A DNA stretch of 64,000 bases from Apophysomyces variabilis. Taxonomy: Eukaryota > Mucoromycota > Mucoromycetes > Mucorales > Mucoraceae. Under the pieces are notes generated by a model. That model was not told where the DNA came from, did no database searches, and saw only the letters and a program-made list of their open reading frames with translations. Below are positions 13,447-25,652 of this stretch, one piece after another (the first letter of the stretch is position 1; the number at the start of each line of letters is the position of its first letter). The position numbers and the translations under genes were made by a program. Location of the stretch: contig MZZL01000137.1 of NCBI GenBank assembly GCA_002749535.1, forward strand, positions 518,345 through 582,344, read 5' to 3'.

Positions 13447-14019
13447 ATGGAAGCTCACTCCTATCTGACGTTGACTTGCCCCCGTAATGCAACTGAACCT
13501 GATCATATCCTTTCTGATGTCTTGTTAAAGTCATCAACACACGAATACTTTGGCTCCTTGACTGAGATATGGTCTCCCTCTTCTTTTGAGTTCTTAACAC
13601 TGACGACAGAACATGAATGCGAGGAAGAAGAAGAAGAAGAAGATCTGGATGATCTTTCCTCATGCAGTAGTAGTGGTACAGACGAACGATCCACACACGA
13701 GTTTGAACTCGACAGCACAGATGAATTGGAATGGTTCTTGACACTGACGGCGGATCATGATCAGTTCGTACCGGAAGAGGAAGAAGATGAAGTGGCTTCC
13801 TATCATTCCTCCTCTTCCTCCTCCACACATGAAATAGGTTCTTACTCAGATCATGAGGATCAAGAACAAGAACTTTCATATTTTTTGACATTAACCCCTC
13901 CCGACCACATGCCCTCCTATGTATCTTCCCTCTCATCATCGACACACGAGCCACAACACCCGTTTCTGTATGAACAAGGGGTGCTTTTGTATTTAGTCGA
14001 GGTTGCTCCGGTGGGCTAA
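13447..14019 (+). CDS. Unrecognised acidic Ser-rich protein with four LTLT...STHE repeats
   Basis: I do not recognise this gene. The single open frame gives 190 residues. It contains four imperfect repeats of roughly 25-45 residues, each opening with (Y/F)LTLT, continuing through an acidic or Ser-rich stretch that usually includes DH or EH, and closing with STHE. STHE occurs near residues 36, 82, 126 and 166. Two repeats have runs of Glu, and the spacers have runs of Ser. The repeats are conserved as protein despite different codons, which argues for real coding. There is no signal peptide and no membrane helix. The C-terminus (LLYLVEVAPVG) is hydrophobic. The function is unknown. The 3' half lies inside an assembly duplication, but this copy is complete with its stop codon. 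Confidence 0.6.
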   Translation: MEAHSYLTLTCPRNATEPDHILSDVLLKSSTHEYFGSLTEIWSPSSFEFLTLTTEHECEEEEEEEDLDDLSSCSSSGTDERSTHEFELDSTDELEWFLTLTADHDQFVPEEEEDEVASYHSSSSSSTHEIGSYSDHEDQEQELSYFLTLTPPDHMPSYVSSLSSSTHEPQHPFLYEQGVLLYLVEVAPVG

Positions 14020-14308
14020 GGAGCGCCTTTTCTTTTTTTTTTCTCCCAATGGATCCAATAAACTAACTAAGAAATGCCGTCTGCATTTGTTTCAACAGCC
14101 ACTTCTTTTCGATTTGGTTTATTTACATGCATGACAAGAAAAAAAATCCGGAAAAAAAGAAAAAAAAATAAGCAGAGGCGATAGTTCAAGAATGCTTGTT
14201 AACGGGAGGAGACAAGTAATTACATGTACATACAATCAGATGAAAAAGGGAGGTGAAATGAAAGAAGGGGTAAAAAAGGAAAAAAAAAAAAAGAGAGAGA
14301 GATAGGTG
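13813..14308. repeat. Exact 496-bp direct repeat, copy 1
   Basis: Bases 13813-14308 match 14324-14819 at a constant offset of 511 wherever I compared them, including the poly-A and GA runs. The copy covers the 3' half of the repeat-protein gene, its stop and its 3' flank. See copy 2 and the linker remnant for why this is probably an assembly artefact. Confidence 0.9.
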
Positions 14309-14323
14309 CGTAATAACTTCGTN
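14309..14323. other. Remnant of 454 Titanium (loxP) mate-pair linker plus N
   Basis: Copy 1 of the repeat stops matching at 14309. The next 14 bases, CGTAATAACTTCGT, are the first 14 bases of one 454 Titanium paired-end linker (its loxP arm) as I know it, and then comes the single N of the window at 14323. This is untrimmed library sequence and is not part of the genome. Confidence 0.85.
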
Positions 14324-14819
14324 TCTTCCTCCTCCACACATGAAATAGGTTCTTACTCAGATCATGAGGATCAAGAACAAGAACTTTCATATTTTTTGAC
14401 ATTAACCCCTCCCGACCACATGCCCTCCTATGTATCTTCCCTCTCATCATCGACACACGAGCCACAACACCCGTTTCTGTATGAACAAGGGGTGCTTTTG
14501 TATTTAGTCGAGGTTGCTCCGGTGGGCTAAGGAGCGCCTTTTCTTTTTTTTTTCTCCCAATGGATCCAATAAACTAACTAAGAAATGCCGTCTGCATTTG
14601 TTTCAACAGCCACTTCTTTTCGATTTGGTTTATTTACATGCATGACAAGAAAAAAAATCCGGAAAAAAAGAAAAAAAAATAAGCAGAGGCGATAGTTCAA
14701 GAATGCTTGTTAACGGGAGGAGACAAGTAATTACATGTACATACAATCAGATGAAAAAGGGAGGTGAAATGAAAGAAGGGGTAAAAAAGGAAAAAAAAAA
14801 AAAGAGAGAGAGATAGGTG
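14324..14819. repeat. Exact 496-bp direct repeat, copy 2
   Basis: This is the second copy of 13813-14308. It begins immediately after the N and contains an open fragment of the repeat-protein gene ending at 14530. True genomic sequence probably runs from copy 1 straight into the bases after 14819, so this copy should be collapsed. The gene fragment here is not an independent pseudogene. Confidence 0.88.
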
Positions 14820-14907
14820 TAAGTGCGATTGTGAGGATGGAATAATGGGTTGAGTGCGTGTGGGTGTGTGCGTATGTATGTTTCGTGTCAGAGAAAGGGG
14901 ATAGGTA

Positions 14908-16260
14908 TCAGACACTTGAGGTAAAAATTGTAGTTGCGGCCGTGATAATATGTTCACCTTCCTTAGGTGTCACCACGTCTTCTGCTGTTTCTACTGTTTC
15001 GGCTGGAGACGTTTTCTGTTCTTCCGAAGTCAAGCAAGGAACTAAAGTCTCTTCTTCCGGCTTTTTGGTCAAATGGGCCGATAAATCTCTGTTCATGCCG
15101 AAACTGTTCACCCGATCCTGCTCAAAGATGGTTTTCAACTTGTCGTCGCACAAAATAAAACGCCGGTCGGCAGGATCCTGTAAGTTATTATCCTTGATAT
15201 ACTTCCAAAGCTTCTTCACAATCTCTGGTCTTGAAAGCTAACCCATAGAAAATACAAAACGATCAATAAAGAAACCATGCAACTGAAGAATTTTCTTCAT
15301 GCAATGTGTTGGCCATACCTCACTATCGCCATCCATAAAAGCAGATAATGCCGGACTTAAAAGTAACGGCTTGTTCAGACCCGTTTTACGCTTCGGCTTA
15401 GGCGGAGCATTCGGATCTTTAGGCTCATTGGATCGTTTGGTTTTTTTCTTTTTGACTTTGGTTTTCTTTTTGGGCCCGTCTAATTCATCCGTCGTCTCTT
15501 TTCGTTTGTTATGCACTGGAGGCTGCGTGATCGGTACGGTCGGATAAGATGGCACCGTATACCGCTGTACAAACGCAGGCTGGTTCGGAAGAGCAAAGGC
15601 TTGAGTCATGGGATCGACTGATGGTGCGCTCATGTTGTAAAATTGGAACGCAGGATTTCTCGTGTCTCGTGGAATGAACGGAGAGTATACACGGCTAGTA
15701 TTCTGGTGTGAAGGAGGTTGACGATAAGCGCAGAATTGTTGTGTTTGGGCGAATGGCTGCTGCTGCTGCTGCTGCTGGGGCTGATGTTGTTGTTGTTGTG
15801 CTGGTGCCTGTTGACGGTGCTGATGATGATGTTGCTGCTGTTGCTGTTGCTGTTCCTGTTGTTGATGAGGATTCATCCCCGGTTGGAACTGCCAGTTCGA
15901 TGTCTGTGGGGCTTCTATTTTGATCGAGTGCAACGGAAGTGAACTTGTCATCACATGATGGTTGGTATTTGCCAACGTCTCATTCAGCTCAAAGTCTTGA
16001 AACTCCTGGTATGCGTTGAAATCGGTCAATGTTCCGTCCAAAAAGCTGCCCGGTGAGCTAATACTTCCGTTCGGCATTGAAGACTGTGGCAGGGGAGGTT
16101 GGATATCATGCTGCCCCGGATGGAAGGAGGAGAGCACGTTCCTTTGATCTTCAACGGGGCAGTTGTAGTTCATAATAATATGCGGCTCTGTGATCCTTGG
16201 GTATGGCTTATCTAGACCTGTCGTTACAGACACATCAACTGCTTCAATCGTGGTATGCAA
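14908..16260 (-). CDS. Q-rich SWIB/MDM2-domain protein
   Basis: SWIB-domain proteins act in chromatin remodelling or in the rDNA upstream activating factor. Two exons (16260-15319 and 15237-14908) join in phase to give 423 residues. The N-terminal ~230 residues are Gln/His/Pro-rich with polyQ runs. A Lys-rich nuclear-localisation-like stretch (PKKKTKVKKKKTKRS) and DPNAPPKPKRK follow. The SWIB domain occupies about residues 300-385: LNKPLLLSPALSAF, then across the intron LSRPEIVKKLWKYIKDNNLQ, DPADRRFILCDDKLKTIF and DRVNSFGMNRDLSAHL. The tail is acidic. It resembles the SWIB of yeast Uaf30/Tri1 but lacks their DEK_C N-terminus, so it may be a lineage-specific member. A Met at residue 30 is an alternative start. 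Confidence 0.88.
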
Positions 16261-19200
16261 ATCGGCTGTTTCTTTTCACGATTAGCTTGATCATAAATTT
16301 TTTTATCCCAAAAAAAAAATAACACTGCTCCATTTTTCTCTTCCTTTCTTTATTTTCTTTACCTTCCAGTGAAGAGTACTGCGCAAAGTTCATAGAGTGT
16401 GTGTGAAAGAGGGAGTGAGAGAGAGACTCTTCTTATACCACGGATAATGTATTTCCGTAAAGACCAACGACACTGGTTTGTGTACCAAAGGGAATTATCA
16501 ATGATTCGGGTGTACAGTTTTCTTGTATTTTTTTTTTGCTGTACAGACAAAAGGAATCCGGATGTTATCTAAGCGTGCTAATATAAACTGTACGTAATAA
16601 AAGCACACAATAGGGCAAAGAGAAGAGAAAAGCAACGGGTTTGAGCACGGGAGAGAAGTAAAAAAAAGAAGGGTTGCATTTCGACGGAGTCGTACAGTAG
16701 AAGTGTGTTGTAGGCACAGTGGAAAAAATGTAACCATCAGTCACGCTCACCAAAATGCCGCAATCTCCGCTGGAAACTGTGTAACGTCTAGCCATTTTTG
16801 GTACAACGATTCAGGGGGTTGAGTTGATGAACGATGCTTGGGAGATCCGTTTCCCTTTCAATCACATTCATTGGAATGGGATAAACCATATTATCACTTT
16901 TAGTAACCTCAACCTATCCTATATTATCATGTTTATGGAGGGAAACAGAAAAAAAAGAAGTGTATGCCAAGATGTCGTGCAACGATTTATCGGCGAACAT
17001 ATTTTTCATGTCCTGCATAATGGTTGGAAAGCAAAAAAAAAAAAATAGAAAAGAATACCAAAAGGAAGAGAGGCCCTCTTCCCTTTAGAAACATCATATA
17101 TATACATATACATATATATACCTGCATACAACAGCAGCAGCAGAAAAAACAAGTGGAAGTAACAAAATACATATTAGCATCCTGGATTTATAACAACAAA
17201 GAACAACAACCATCCGTACCTTATATATACACACACAGCTGTCTACATATACATCAATATAGATGCTTCTGAGGAGCAGTCATTCTGCATCGATCTGCGG
17301 TTCCTGCTTTTTCCGCTTTTTGTATCGGATTTCCCGCTAAAAGGAAAGAACATGAATGCACAAGGATATACTACAACCTGCAAAAGCAAAGGGAACTAAA
17401 AATTAGCGTCTTTATCAGAAGGGTAAGACAGAAAAGCAATCACTCTTCATGAGAATATGCCTCTTTTTCCCTTTGCAAACAGCCTTGTCATCTGCCTATC
17501 CCGTCCAATGTTTGATGTAGGTTATTGGTACGATCATCCGGTGCAAAGGGAACCTACGCATCGGTCTTTATAAAAGGAAGGAGTTTTGCAAGAGATCAGC
17601 TAATGTTTTTTTTCTTATCTCTTTTAAGTCTTGTCCATGACTTATTTCTCTCTCTGAATCATGTAATCAATGATACATCGAAAACAACAAAATAATTTTC
17701 CCCGTCGATAGATAGCAAGGGTGCAGTAGCAGATATATAGGTGATATACAAATGGGTCTTAATTGAAACCCGACATATTTGGGCTTAATGTTGCAAGACT
17801 GTAAATTGATATTTGACCGCACCCGTTCAATTTGTTTATTTGGTTCCTACTCAAGCAAGCCAGATACCTGTGCCCCATAACCTTTAGAAAACTTTTAGGT
17901 CACCTTGTTAGATTGTTGAAAGTAGGTGTGTTTGTCCGCCTTACTTTTCTTTTTCATCGTCCTATCAGACCAAGACCAAAAACAAGTTCTGGTGTGCCTA
18001 AGCTAAAACAGAGAGAATTTACCCAAGATTTTCTGTTCACCCATTCCATTTTGAGGACATAACCATCGCATATGGTAATATCGGACAACTTATTGCCGTC
18101 AATATTCCTCTTTGTTTCAGATAATTGAAATCAAAGTAGATATAGAGCAGCTTATTGACATAGTTAAGGCGGTTACAATAAATGACAAAAAGAAAAAAAG
18201 GAATGGAACTTTGCTCCATTTCAACCCTGTCCTTTGGCGTTGCGCGTCTTTGAAGGAAGTCGACCTAGATCTTTGCGTAGTTTATAAGTAGCGCTTTTAT
18301 TGTTTTTCAATGAGAACCATTCGTTTTACACTTTAGCGCATAAATACCGTAGTGGCGACGTCTGCGTCCGGTCACCGTTCAGCCAAATTAAGAGATTGCT
18401 ATAAAGTTCAACGTAAGACTCGTTTAAAAGCGCGTTCTTCTAGGGGCTATTCGAAATCTTAAGGAAAAATGAAGCTAGCTGGCTGACATTCATATGTTCA
18501 TAAGAATGCTTTGTTTTCATCGGGTTACGCAGAAAAAATGAGAGCTTGGACGTTGTTAATTGGATATCGAGCGGTTTACGACGCTGAGAGTTGCTGTCAC
18601 TTAGATTAATAGTTTTCGTCATCTTTCTGGCCGCCTTCATCCTGTTCGTCATTATCCGGTTTTTGTTGGTATTACTTACTCCCCCTTCCTGACGCGCATG
18701 CTTTATATTCATATATCTCTGTAAAGAAGTCTGACAGTTCATATCCACAATTGGGGCAAAGAGGACAAAGAACAGATCCCGTATCATTTCGCATGACAAG
18801 TGTAACCACTACAATTTGAATCATAAATTGCCTTTGTGCACTGTGGCCTTGTTGTTGCTTAAAACTTACAAACACTGATGAAGACTGTAATCATCTAATA
18901 CGCATCAGAACAGTGATGATATTTCCATACCGCAGCTGCTGCCAAACACTTTGATGCATTCATTGTATTTGTATTTCGTATGATTGCTTTTTGTTGTCAT
19001 AACGATTAGAACGGAGATATGGAAGGCAACGGGAAAGACAATTGAGCACTGAAGACCAAAAGTCGGGCATTCCGCAAAGCTGTTCTGCCGTTCTGTAGAG
19101 ATAGTCGGGCGTTTCAACAGAGCCATGCCTCGATTCTCAATTTTTAATTGAGTTTGAGCTAATCTCTAATTAATTGTAGCCAAACCTGCAAGGAAAGGAA

Positions 19201-22200
19201 TTACTCCATTCTTTATGATTCAAGTTAGAGGAAAAGAAGAAGGCTTTCATATCAAAATAGCGTGGTGAGTTCCAACTTCTGAGTTTGGGTTTATGATCTT
19301 CTCGGTTGGATGCATCCGATCCCCTAACCTTATGCGTCTGAATTCTTTTTCCTTTTCCCTAATACTCCTTTATGGAATGCCACGCACACGACCAGATACC
19401 TATGCTGCCATGCTCTTTTCGCCTAAATTAAAATGCACAAGAAGAAAGGTGCGGTGGCATGGAATATCTCATTCAAGCTCGTGTTGCATCGACTTCGGTC
19501 GCACTCGGAGTATCAATCTCTGCTTGCCGTTTTGGCATGCCTCCGATTGTCTGTCTTTTTCTGCCTATTCTTTCCCTATCCCCTCCTCTTCTCAGAGAAA
19601 CTCACATACGCACTTTCTATCTCTTTCTCTTGAGGTGCACAATGCTCTCTGTACTTGTTCATATGGCTTACGCTACAAATGAAATGATGCAATGAACTAG
19701 TTGTACAGCGGTAAGACAACGTGGATGCTCGGACCCCTCTTAGACCATGTGTGACAATGAACTGATACTCTGTATCCGTACGGACTTTGAAGCAATCTCA
19801 CATCATCTCCATCAGACCGAAAAAGTAAATGTCAGACATGGGCGTGTACTAGTACATATATCGCGACGACACGTTTATTGTAGCTAAAGGGGATCATTGC
19901 CGTTTCAACTGTTAATGATTGGTTGTGCTGTCAGAGGAACAGACTTAGAAAACCACACTAGCGGAATCAACATATCTCATTCTCAAAACAACAACAATCC
20001 TACTGTTTCAACTACGTCCGCTGTCATTTATCAAGCTAAAGTTCATTGCCATCTTAAATACGTTAAGCCTAGGAAACCTATGTCTTGTTTTCTTCTTGCA
20101 AAATAAGATCACTTATCTCTGGGTCTACTTTCATCTGCCTCTAATATAATTACTCCCACTCAGGCAGTGATGTAAACACTACGCCATTTGCTCATATCTT
20201 CATTCCCGAAGCAATGTACATGTCAAAGACTATTACAACGGAAAAATATAAGCCTTCTCCGTTTCCTTAAAGCGATTTCGCGGCTCGTTCATCCTCACGT
20301 TTCTGCCAAAAATTAAATAGCACCTATGGAAATCCAATGTCGCACTGGCTGAACTATGAATGTCGCGAATCATAGAGATGATTGGGGTGCTTCTTTTCTG
20401 GCTTTCCACAACTTTAAATACCTTTTACCTCGTTTGCAAAGTGCTCTTCTACAGCATCAAATCGATAAACATATGACTCATATGGAGTAGCTGAAGAGTC
20501 AGAGCGCCTATATATATACGGATATCTAATGACCCCACTATTACACCACCTTTCACTAAACATTACATAGCCGGACTACTGCCGCAGTTTGAGACATTCA
20601 AGTCCGACCTTTACTGCCCTAAGGGGTCGCTCCCTTTGCCCTTTCTTTAGCGTCCGGCTCGCTATCTGATTGAGGAGCGTTATCTTTTGTCTTCATAATA
20701 TTCGTCATTCAAAGAAGTTTTGATCGGATACGTTTTGCTATTAAAACCGATTGAAATCGTCAGGACACTATATGGGTTCCGATTCGTCTAGTCCGTAAGG
20801 CTCACCGCTCCATTTCACGCTGATAGATAGGATATAGTTCTCTGCTGAATAGTCCATTGGATGCAATATATGTCGTGTCTAAGGATGTACTCTTTAGCTT
20901 TGATTGGAAGATGTCGTCTTTCTTCCATATACCAAACTCGTTTATGTAAAAGGTGATGTTGTCTTTTGTCTTTTCTGCATATCTACTATACTATAAACCA
21001 TTGGTTCATGTAAAAACTTTCTTTGTCTTATTGTGCGGTGTTGTCACTGATTACATAGCGATTGATTTCGCATTAACTACTATCATCTTTGGTTTCAGTG
21101 ATCGGAACTAGTTCAAACGGAAAGGACAACTTCTTTTTGATTATTTCGCTTTGTTCTTCACGAACCTCCGCGATATGTACTGCACCTGATTATTTGTACA
21201 TTAGATTATTCTTAAGGCTCAACTAAAAAGGGTTGAGCATATCATTCCTATTTACTAACCAGCAACGATTTACTTAAGCGATTTGGATGAACTTAATGTT
21301 TATTGGAGGATCAAGTTGACGGAAGTGAGATATACTTTCTGCATGACTCATTTACTAATAACGCAAATAATACTTTTTTCTTTACTTTGAGAAGGAGTCA
21401 AAACAGCGGGTGATGATGTAAAAACTAATATAGCAAAATGAAGCTTCGTGCTCTTTCCATCCCAAGTGCCAGCTGTACCAACAATGAAACACATCGTTTG
21501 GTCGGGATGCTTTGGCCGCTACCTGCATTGTCCTCCCGTGTTACTCTTTGAATCGGTAGTTAATACAGCATATGAAGCTATTCTTCCAATATTCTCTTTG
21601 TATAATACCCATATCTTGGCTTGTGGAGCGGGCACCCCGTCGTTATCATGTTTGGCAACACCGAGAAAAAACGTTCTAATATATATCTTTTTCTTTTTTG
21701 ACGATTGGGCCATCTTCACTGCTCGACTTCCCACACTTTCATATGTTCTCTCGTCATTTATCTTTTCTCATGTGAACTCATTTTCCCTTTCTTTTTTTTG
21801 CCACACCGTTTTTTTTGATACGACAAGTATTTCCAGATATAGTGTATAGCAGCAGAACTCCCAATAAAACGTGTTTGACTTTGCAACTAGTCTTTGACAT
21901 GAAGTTTATGAATATGGGTGATAATGAGGGATGATCAAAGGTTAACAATCGTATTTATCAATTCTCGTTTATGTCGCTTCGCTTCGTTACACCAGTGAAT
22001 TTGAAACTGGTAAAGCGGAACGCTTTGTGCAGGTAACACATGGAAGAGAAAGATGTGCGCTGTTACTGAGAACCTAGATATCAAAGTGGGTAATTCCAAA
22101 TGGTATGTCTCAAAAACAGAAATCAGATTTATAGACTAAGGCATCGGCATGGACGAACAAATGAAATATCCGAATAGTGCGTGATACTTAATGCAGTTTC

Positions 22201-23885
22201 AAAAGACGCATCTTTGGTTAACTTTAAGTGAATGCTGACTATAATGTAACATAATAATTAGACTGGTAATCAGTTAAAGCAAGGAAGCGGATTTCTCACA
22301 ATGTCACTTGAAGCGATTGTTTCACTTACGCACGGTTCAAGTGGTCCGAATTCTGTTTAATATCACTAAAAATATGGTTGCTAAGCATATCAACTTAAAA
22401 CTACATAAGCATTTCGCGTTTTCCGAGACATATTCGAAACAGCAAGGGAAAAGTAAGATTGTCATGCGCAAGCTTGTTGCAAGATTTTGTCGACTTTTTT
22501 TCTCATTACCTTTACGAAGTCTGGAAAATCTGTTCATGTGCATGCGATGACAGACAAATGAGGGCAATCAATACAGTGGATAAGGAATTATCGTTTACTC
22601 TTCCAACCAACCTTCAACTATTGGAAGGGATATTCGGACAACAAAATGATATTGATGTTCGTTCGTTATGCGACCGAATACGACTAGGCAGATGCTTTGC
22701 CAATCCCTAGCACCGGTGAGGAAACTGCTAAACATCCTTTTCTTTTCTTTTACTGAACTAATACTAACTTTCATTTGATTACAGGTGGCGACAGACAGTA
22801 GCGATTTGTTACCAAAATAGGACATAATTCAGTCAAAAAGTGGAACCACACTCAAGATATACTCACGCAAAACGCATATGCTACAGCTGCTGCCGCTGAC
22901 CGGAGCTCTATGAAAAAAGATCAGGGAAGAAAACAGATACCTTGCCCATGATGACCGGCTCGGCTGTAACAGGGTTGTGCTCGAAGATCCGAGGTCATTG
23001 TCGGCGCGCTGGTAAGAATCTGAGGAATCAGCATCTACAGCAAACATCGGTGGCGATCACCGATGAATTCCATCCTTTGCAACATAGTCCTTATTGCTAA
23101 CAACTGCTCTCCCACCTAAACAAAAAAAAGTGCTACTAAAGATAAGCGTCATCATCCAAGTTTAGCAAAAAGGTGATAGACTGGCTTTAGTTTGTGTAAG
23201 GATCACTGTGCGGTGCCGTTCCTCTCCGAGATACGCCGTCTTAGGTTGATTAATCACCCTTCCAATTCTCTGGTGAAAGCTCTGTGGGTGAAATCAAGTG
23301 CGTGTGTGCCACTGGCACTTCTAACAAAACCCTTTCCACTATTAGCATTGGATGCTGTTGCAAAGGAAAGAAAAAGCGATCGAATCAAGTGCGGGAGTTA
23401 AACGTTCGTAGTAGTGCGACATCCAGTCAATAGATTTGCATGTGATCTTAGTTTGCTTCGACCTTTTTCTTTTCGCATACATACCGATTCCAATCAATGA
23501 TGGATCCTTGTTAATGAATGATCCTTGAATAACTGTAGGAGGCTTGCGGCGTTATGCATTTCTAAGGACAGTGAGATACGTGGACTCATTGCATGCAAAG
23601 CTTCAAAGCCAAAGATGACCATTCCATTTGACGAACAGACATAGTTAGGACATACAGACTTGTTCGGTGTAAGCGAATAAGAAATGAAGGAACACCGGGC
23701 CGATCTTTTTTGCAAAGGGCTCTTTCGTTCTGCGAGTGAGGCCGTTGGTCACACAAGGTTCCTGTGTGACTCGTGTCGAGGAACTTGTTTTTGTTTAAAG
23801 GCAAGACCAGAGGGGTTTTCTACTGTGTTTCCCGGAGCCAACATAACATTTTCCCCACTCTTACCTTTCTGTCAGAACCGGGACC
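16261..23885. other. 7.6 kb with no supported gene
   Basis: This is the longest gene-free stretch of the window. The first ~1 kb is the probable promoter of the SWIB gene. Elsewhere the frames are short, interrupted and without family resemblance. A minus-strand area at 18,440-18,880 contains CPLCPNCGYE and NCQTSLQRYMN, faintly like the zinc-ribbon end of decayed transposases, but I cannot support an element call. No tRNA, rRNA or terminal inverted repeat was recognised. It may hold decayed mobile DNA, lineage-specific genes or regulatory sequence for CYP51. Confidence 0.45.
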
Positions 23886-25652
23886 ATGTTGCTGCTCATG
23901 TTAATACCGTTACTGTCTTCTCTGTTCTTTTACGGAGTTCTTGCTCTTGTGGTTGCCTTTGCCATCCACATCTTATCTCAGCTGGTACGTTCCGAGAAGA
24001 AGCATGATGAGAACAATGTCCGAATAAGGATACTTGCTATAGATTCTTCCTAAGGACCCTAAACGCCCTGCTGTTGTTTTCTCGTGGATTCCTTTTATGG
24101 GCAATGCCATCGAATTCGGAATGCAAGTGTAGATGGGAACCGAGGAAATGGAGGAACTGACGCAGTCTTTTGACATGTATAGCAATCCTATCAACTTTTT
24201 GCAGAAATGTCAGAAAAAGTACGGTGACGTTTTCACGTTTTATATGGTCGGAAAGCGCGTGACAGTGTGTCTTGGTCCCGATGGCAATCAGTTTGTGTTC
24301 AATAGCAAACAGAACTTGTCTTCAGCCGCCGAAGCTTACAACAGTATGACGAAATACGTTTTCGGCCCCGAAGTAGTTTATGATGCGCCACATAATGTCT
24401 TCATGGAGCAAAAGAGGTAAATATTACCGCGCGATGGGCTCCTGTCTTGCTCATTTCATTGGCCTTATCCTTAGATTCGTCAAGGCGGGTTTGAATTCGG
24501 ATTGTTTTCGACAGCATGTTCCTATGATCGTTGATGAAGTGACTCAATTCTTTGAGCGGTTTGGAAAGCCTACAGGCTTGATGGATTCCTATGGTACTTT
24601 TGGTAAACTCATTATCCGCACTGCATCCCGGTGCTTGATGGGAAAGGAGATTCGTGCAAGCCTCGATGACAATGTTGCAAAACTTTACTATGATCTGGAC
24701 CAAGGTTTCCAACCGATCAATTTCATGTTCCCCAACTTGCCTTTACCCTCTTACCGCAGACGTGATGAGGCATGCAAGAAAATGGCAGAATTGTATTCCA
24801 GTATTATCCAAAGAAGAAAGGCCGAAAATGACTTTGTAAGTGACCTAGTAGAAGGGCGCTTAATATGCATAAGATACTGATGTTTTGTCTGTCCAGTCCA
24901 ATGCCGATCTTCTTCAAGGTTTAATGGAATCCACATACAAGGACGGAACTCCAGTGCCAGATCACCATATTGCCGGAATGATGATTGCTATCCTTTTCGG
25001 TGGTCAGCATACATCTGCTACAACGAGCGCTTGGACTGTTTTGGAACTGGCCAACCGTCCTGATCTGATTAAAGCACTTCGTCAGGAACAAATCGATAAG
25101 CTGGGTTCACTTAAATCCGATCTGACCTTTGATAACCTTAAAGAGCTGACCCTTTTGGAAGCCGTTATTCGCGAGACCCTGCGTCTTCATCCACCGATCT
25201 TCCAGATGATGCGTAAGGTTGTCGCTGACAAAGTTGTATTCGAGAAGACTGGCCATGAAATTCCTAAGGGACATTTCTTGTGTGCTGTTCCAGGCGTGAC
25301 CCAGATTGACAGTGAATATTTCAACGAGCCACTCACATACAACCCTTATCGATGGATTGAAAAGACGGATCCTGTCCATTCTATGGAGCAAGGTGACGAT
25401 GCTAACATGGATTACGGTTTTGGTGCCGTCGGTATCTCGTCCAAGAGTCCCTTCTTGCCGTTTGGTGCTGGTCGTCATCGATGTATTGGTGAAACGTTCG
25501 GTTACCTGCAAATCAAGACGATTATTGCAACCTACATTCGTATGTTCGACTTTGAATTGGAGGAAGGAAAAGGCGTGCCAAAATCCGATTACACCTCAAT
25601 GGTCGTCGTGCCTGAGCATCCCAGCAATATTAAATACACTTGGCGAGAGTAA
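23886..25652 (+). CDS. ERG11: Lanosterol 14-alpha-demethylase (CYP51 family)
   Basis: CYP51 removes the 14-alpha methyl group of lanosterol/eburicol in ergosterol synthesis at the ER and is the azole target. Five exons (23886-23984, 24043-24128, 24183-24416, 24475-24835, 24897-25652) join in phase to give 511 residues, the normal length. An N-terminal hydrophobic anchor is followed by KYGDVFTF, the I-helix segment AILFGGQHTSATTS, the ExxR motif ETLRLH and the heme loop FGAGRHRCIGE. Intron 2 (54 nt) begins two bases into a codon and contains an in-frame stop and a Met; reading through it would falsely look like a broken gene or a start at 24133. Tyr114 and Tyr128, at positions linked to azole resistance in other fungi, are both retained. 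Mucorales carry F1 and F5 paralogues; retention of Tyr128 points to F1. Confidence 0.95.

Noticed and set aside
13424..13954. 176-aa minus-strand open frame opposite the repeat-protein gene
   Set aside because: It is the antisense shadow of biased Ser/Glu codons and shows no family resemblance or repeat logic of its own.
14306..14530. Second, partial copy of the repeat-protein gene as a pseudogene
   Set aside because: It starts at the N after a mate-pair linker remnant and is identical to copy 1, so it is an assembly artefact and not a gene.
18440..18880. Possible relic of a transposase with a zinc ribbon (CPLCPNCGYE, NCQTSLQRYMN)
   Set aside because: The Cys pairs are not in one consistent frame, there are no element ends, and no catalytic residues could be placed.
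21448..21849. 133-aa plus-strand open frame in the gene-free block
   Set aside because: Phe/Ser/Leu-rich translation of T-rich DNA with no recognisable motif.
24133..24420. Apparent start of CYP51 at an ATG at 24133 and an in-frame stop just before it, suggesting a pseudogene
   Set aside because: Both lie inside a 54-nt intron (24129-24182). Splicing restores the conserved sequence and phase with the N-terminal exons.
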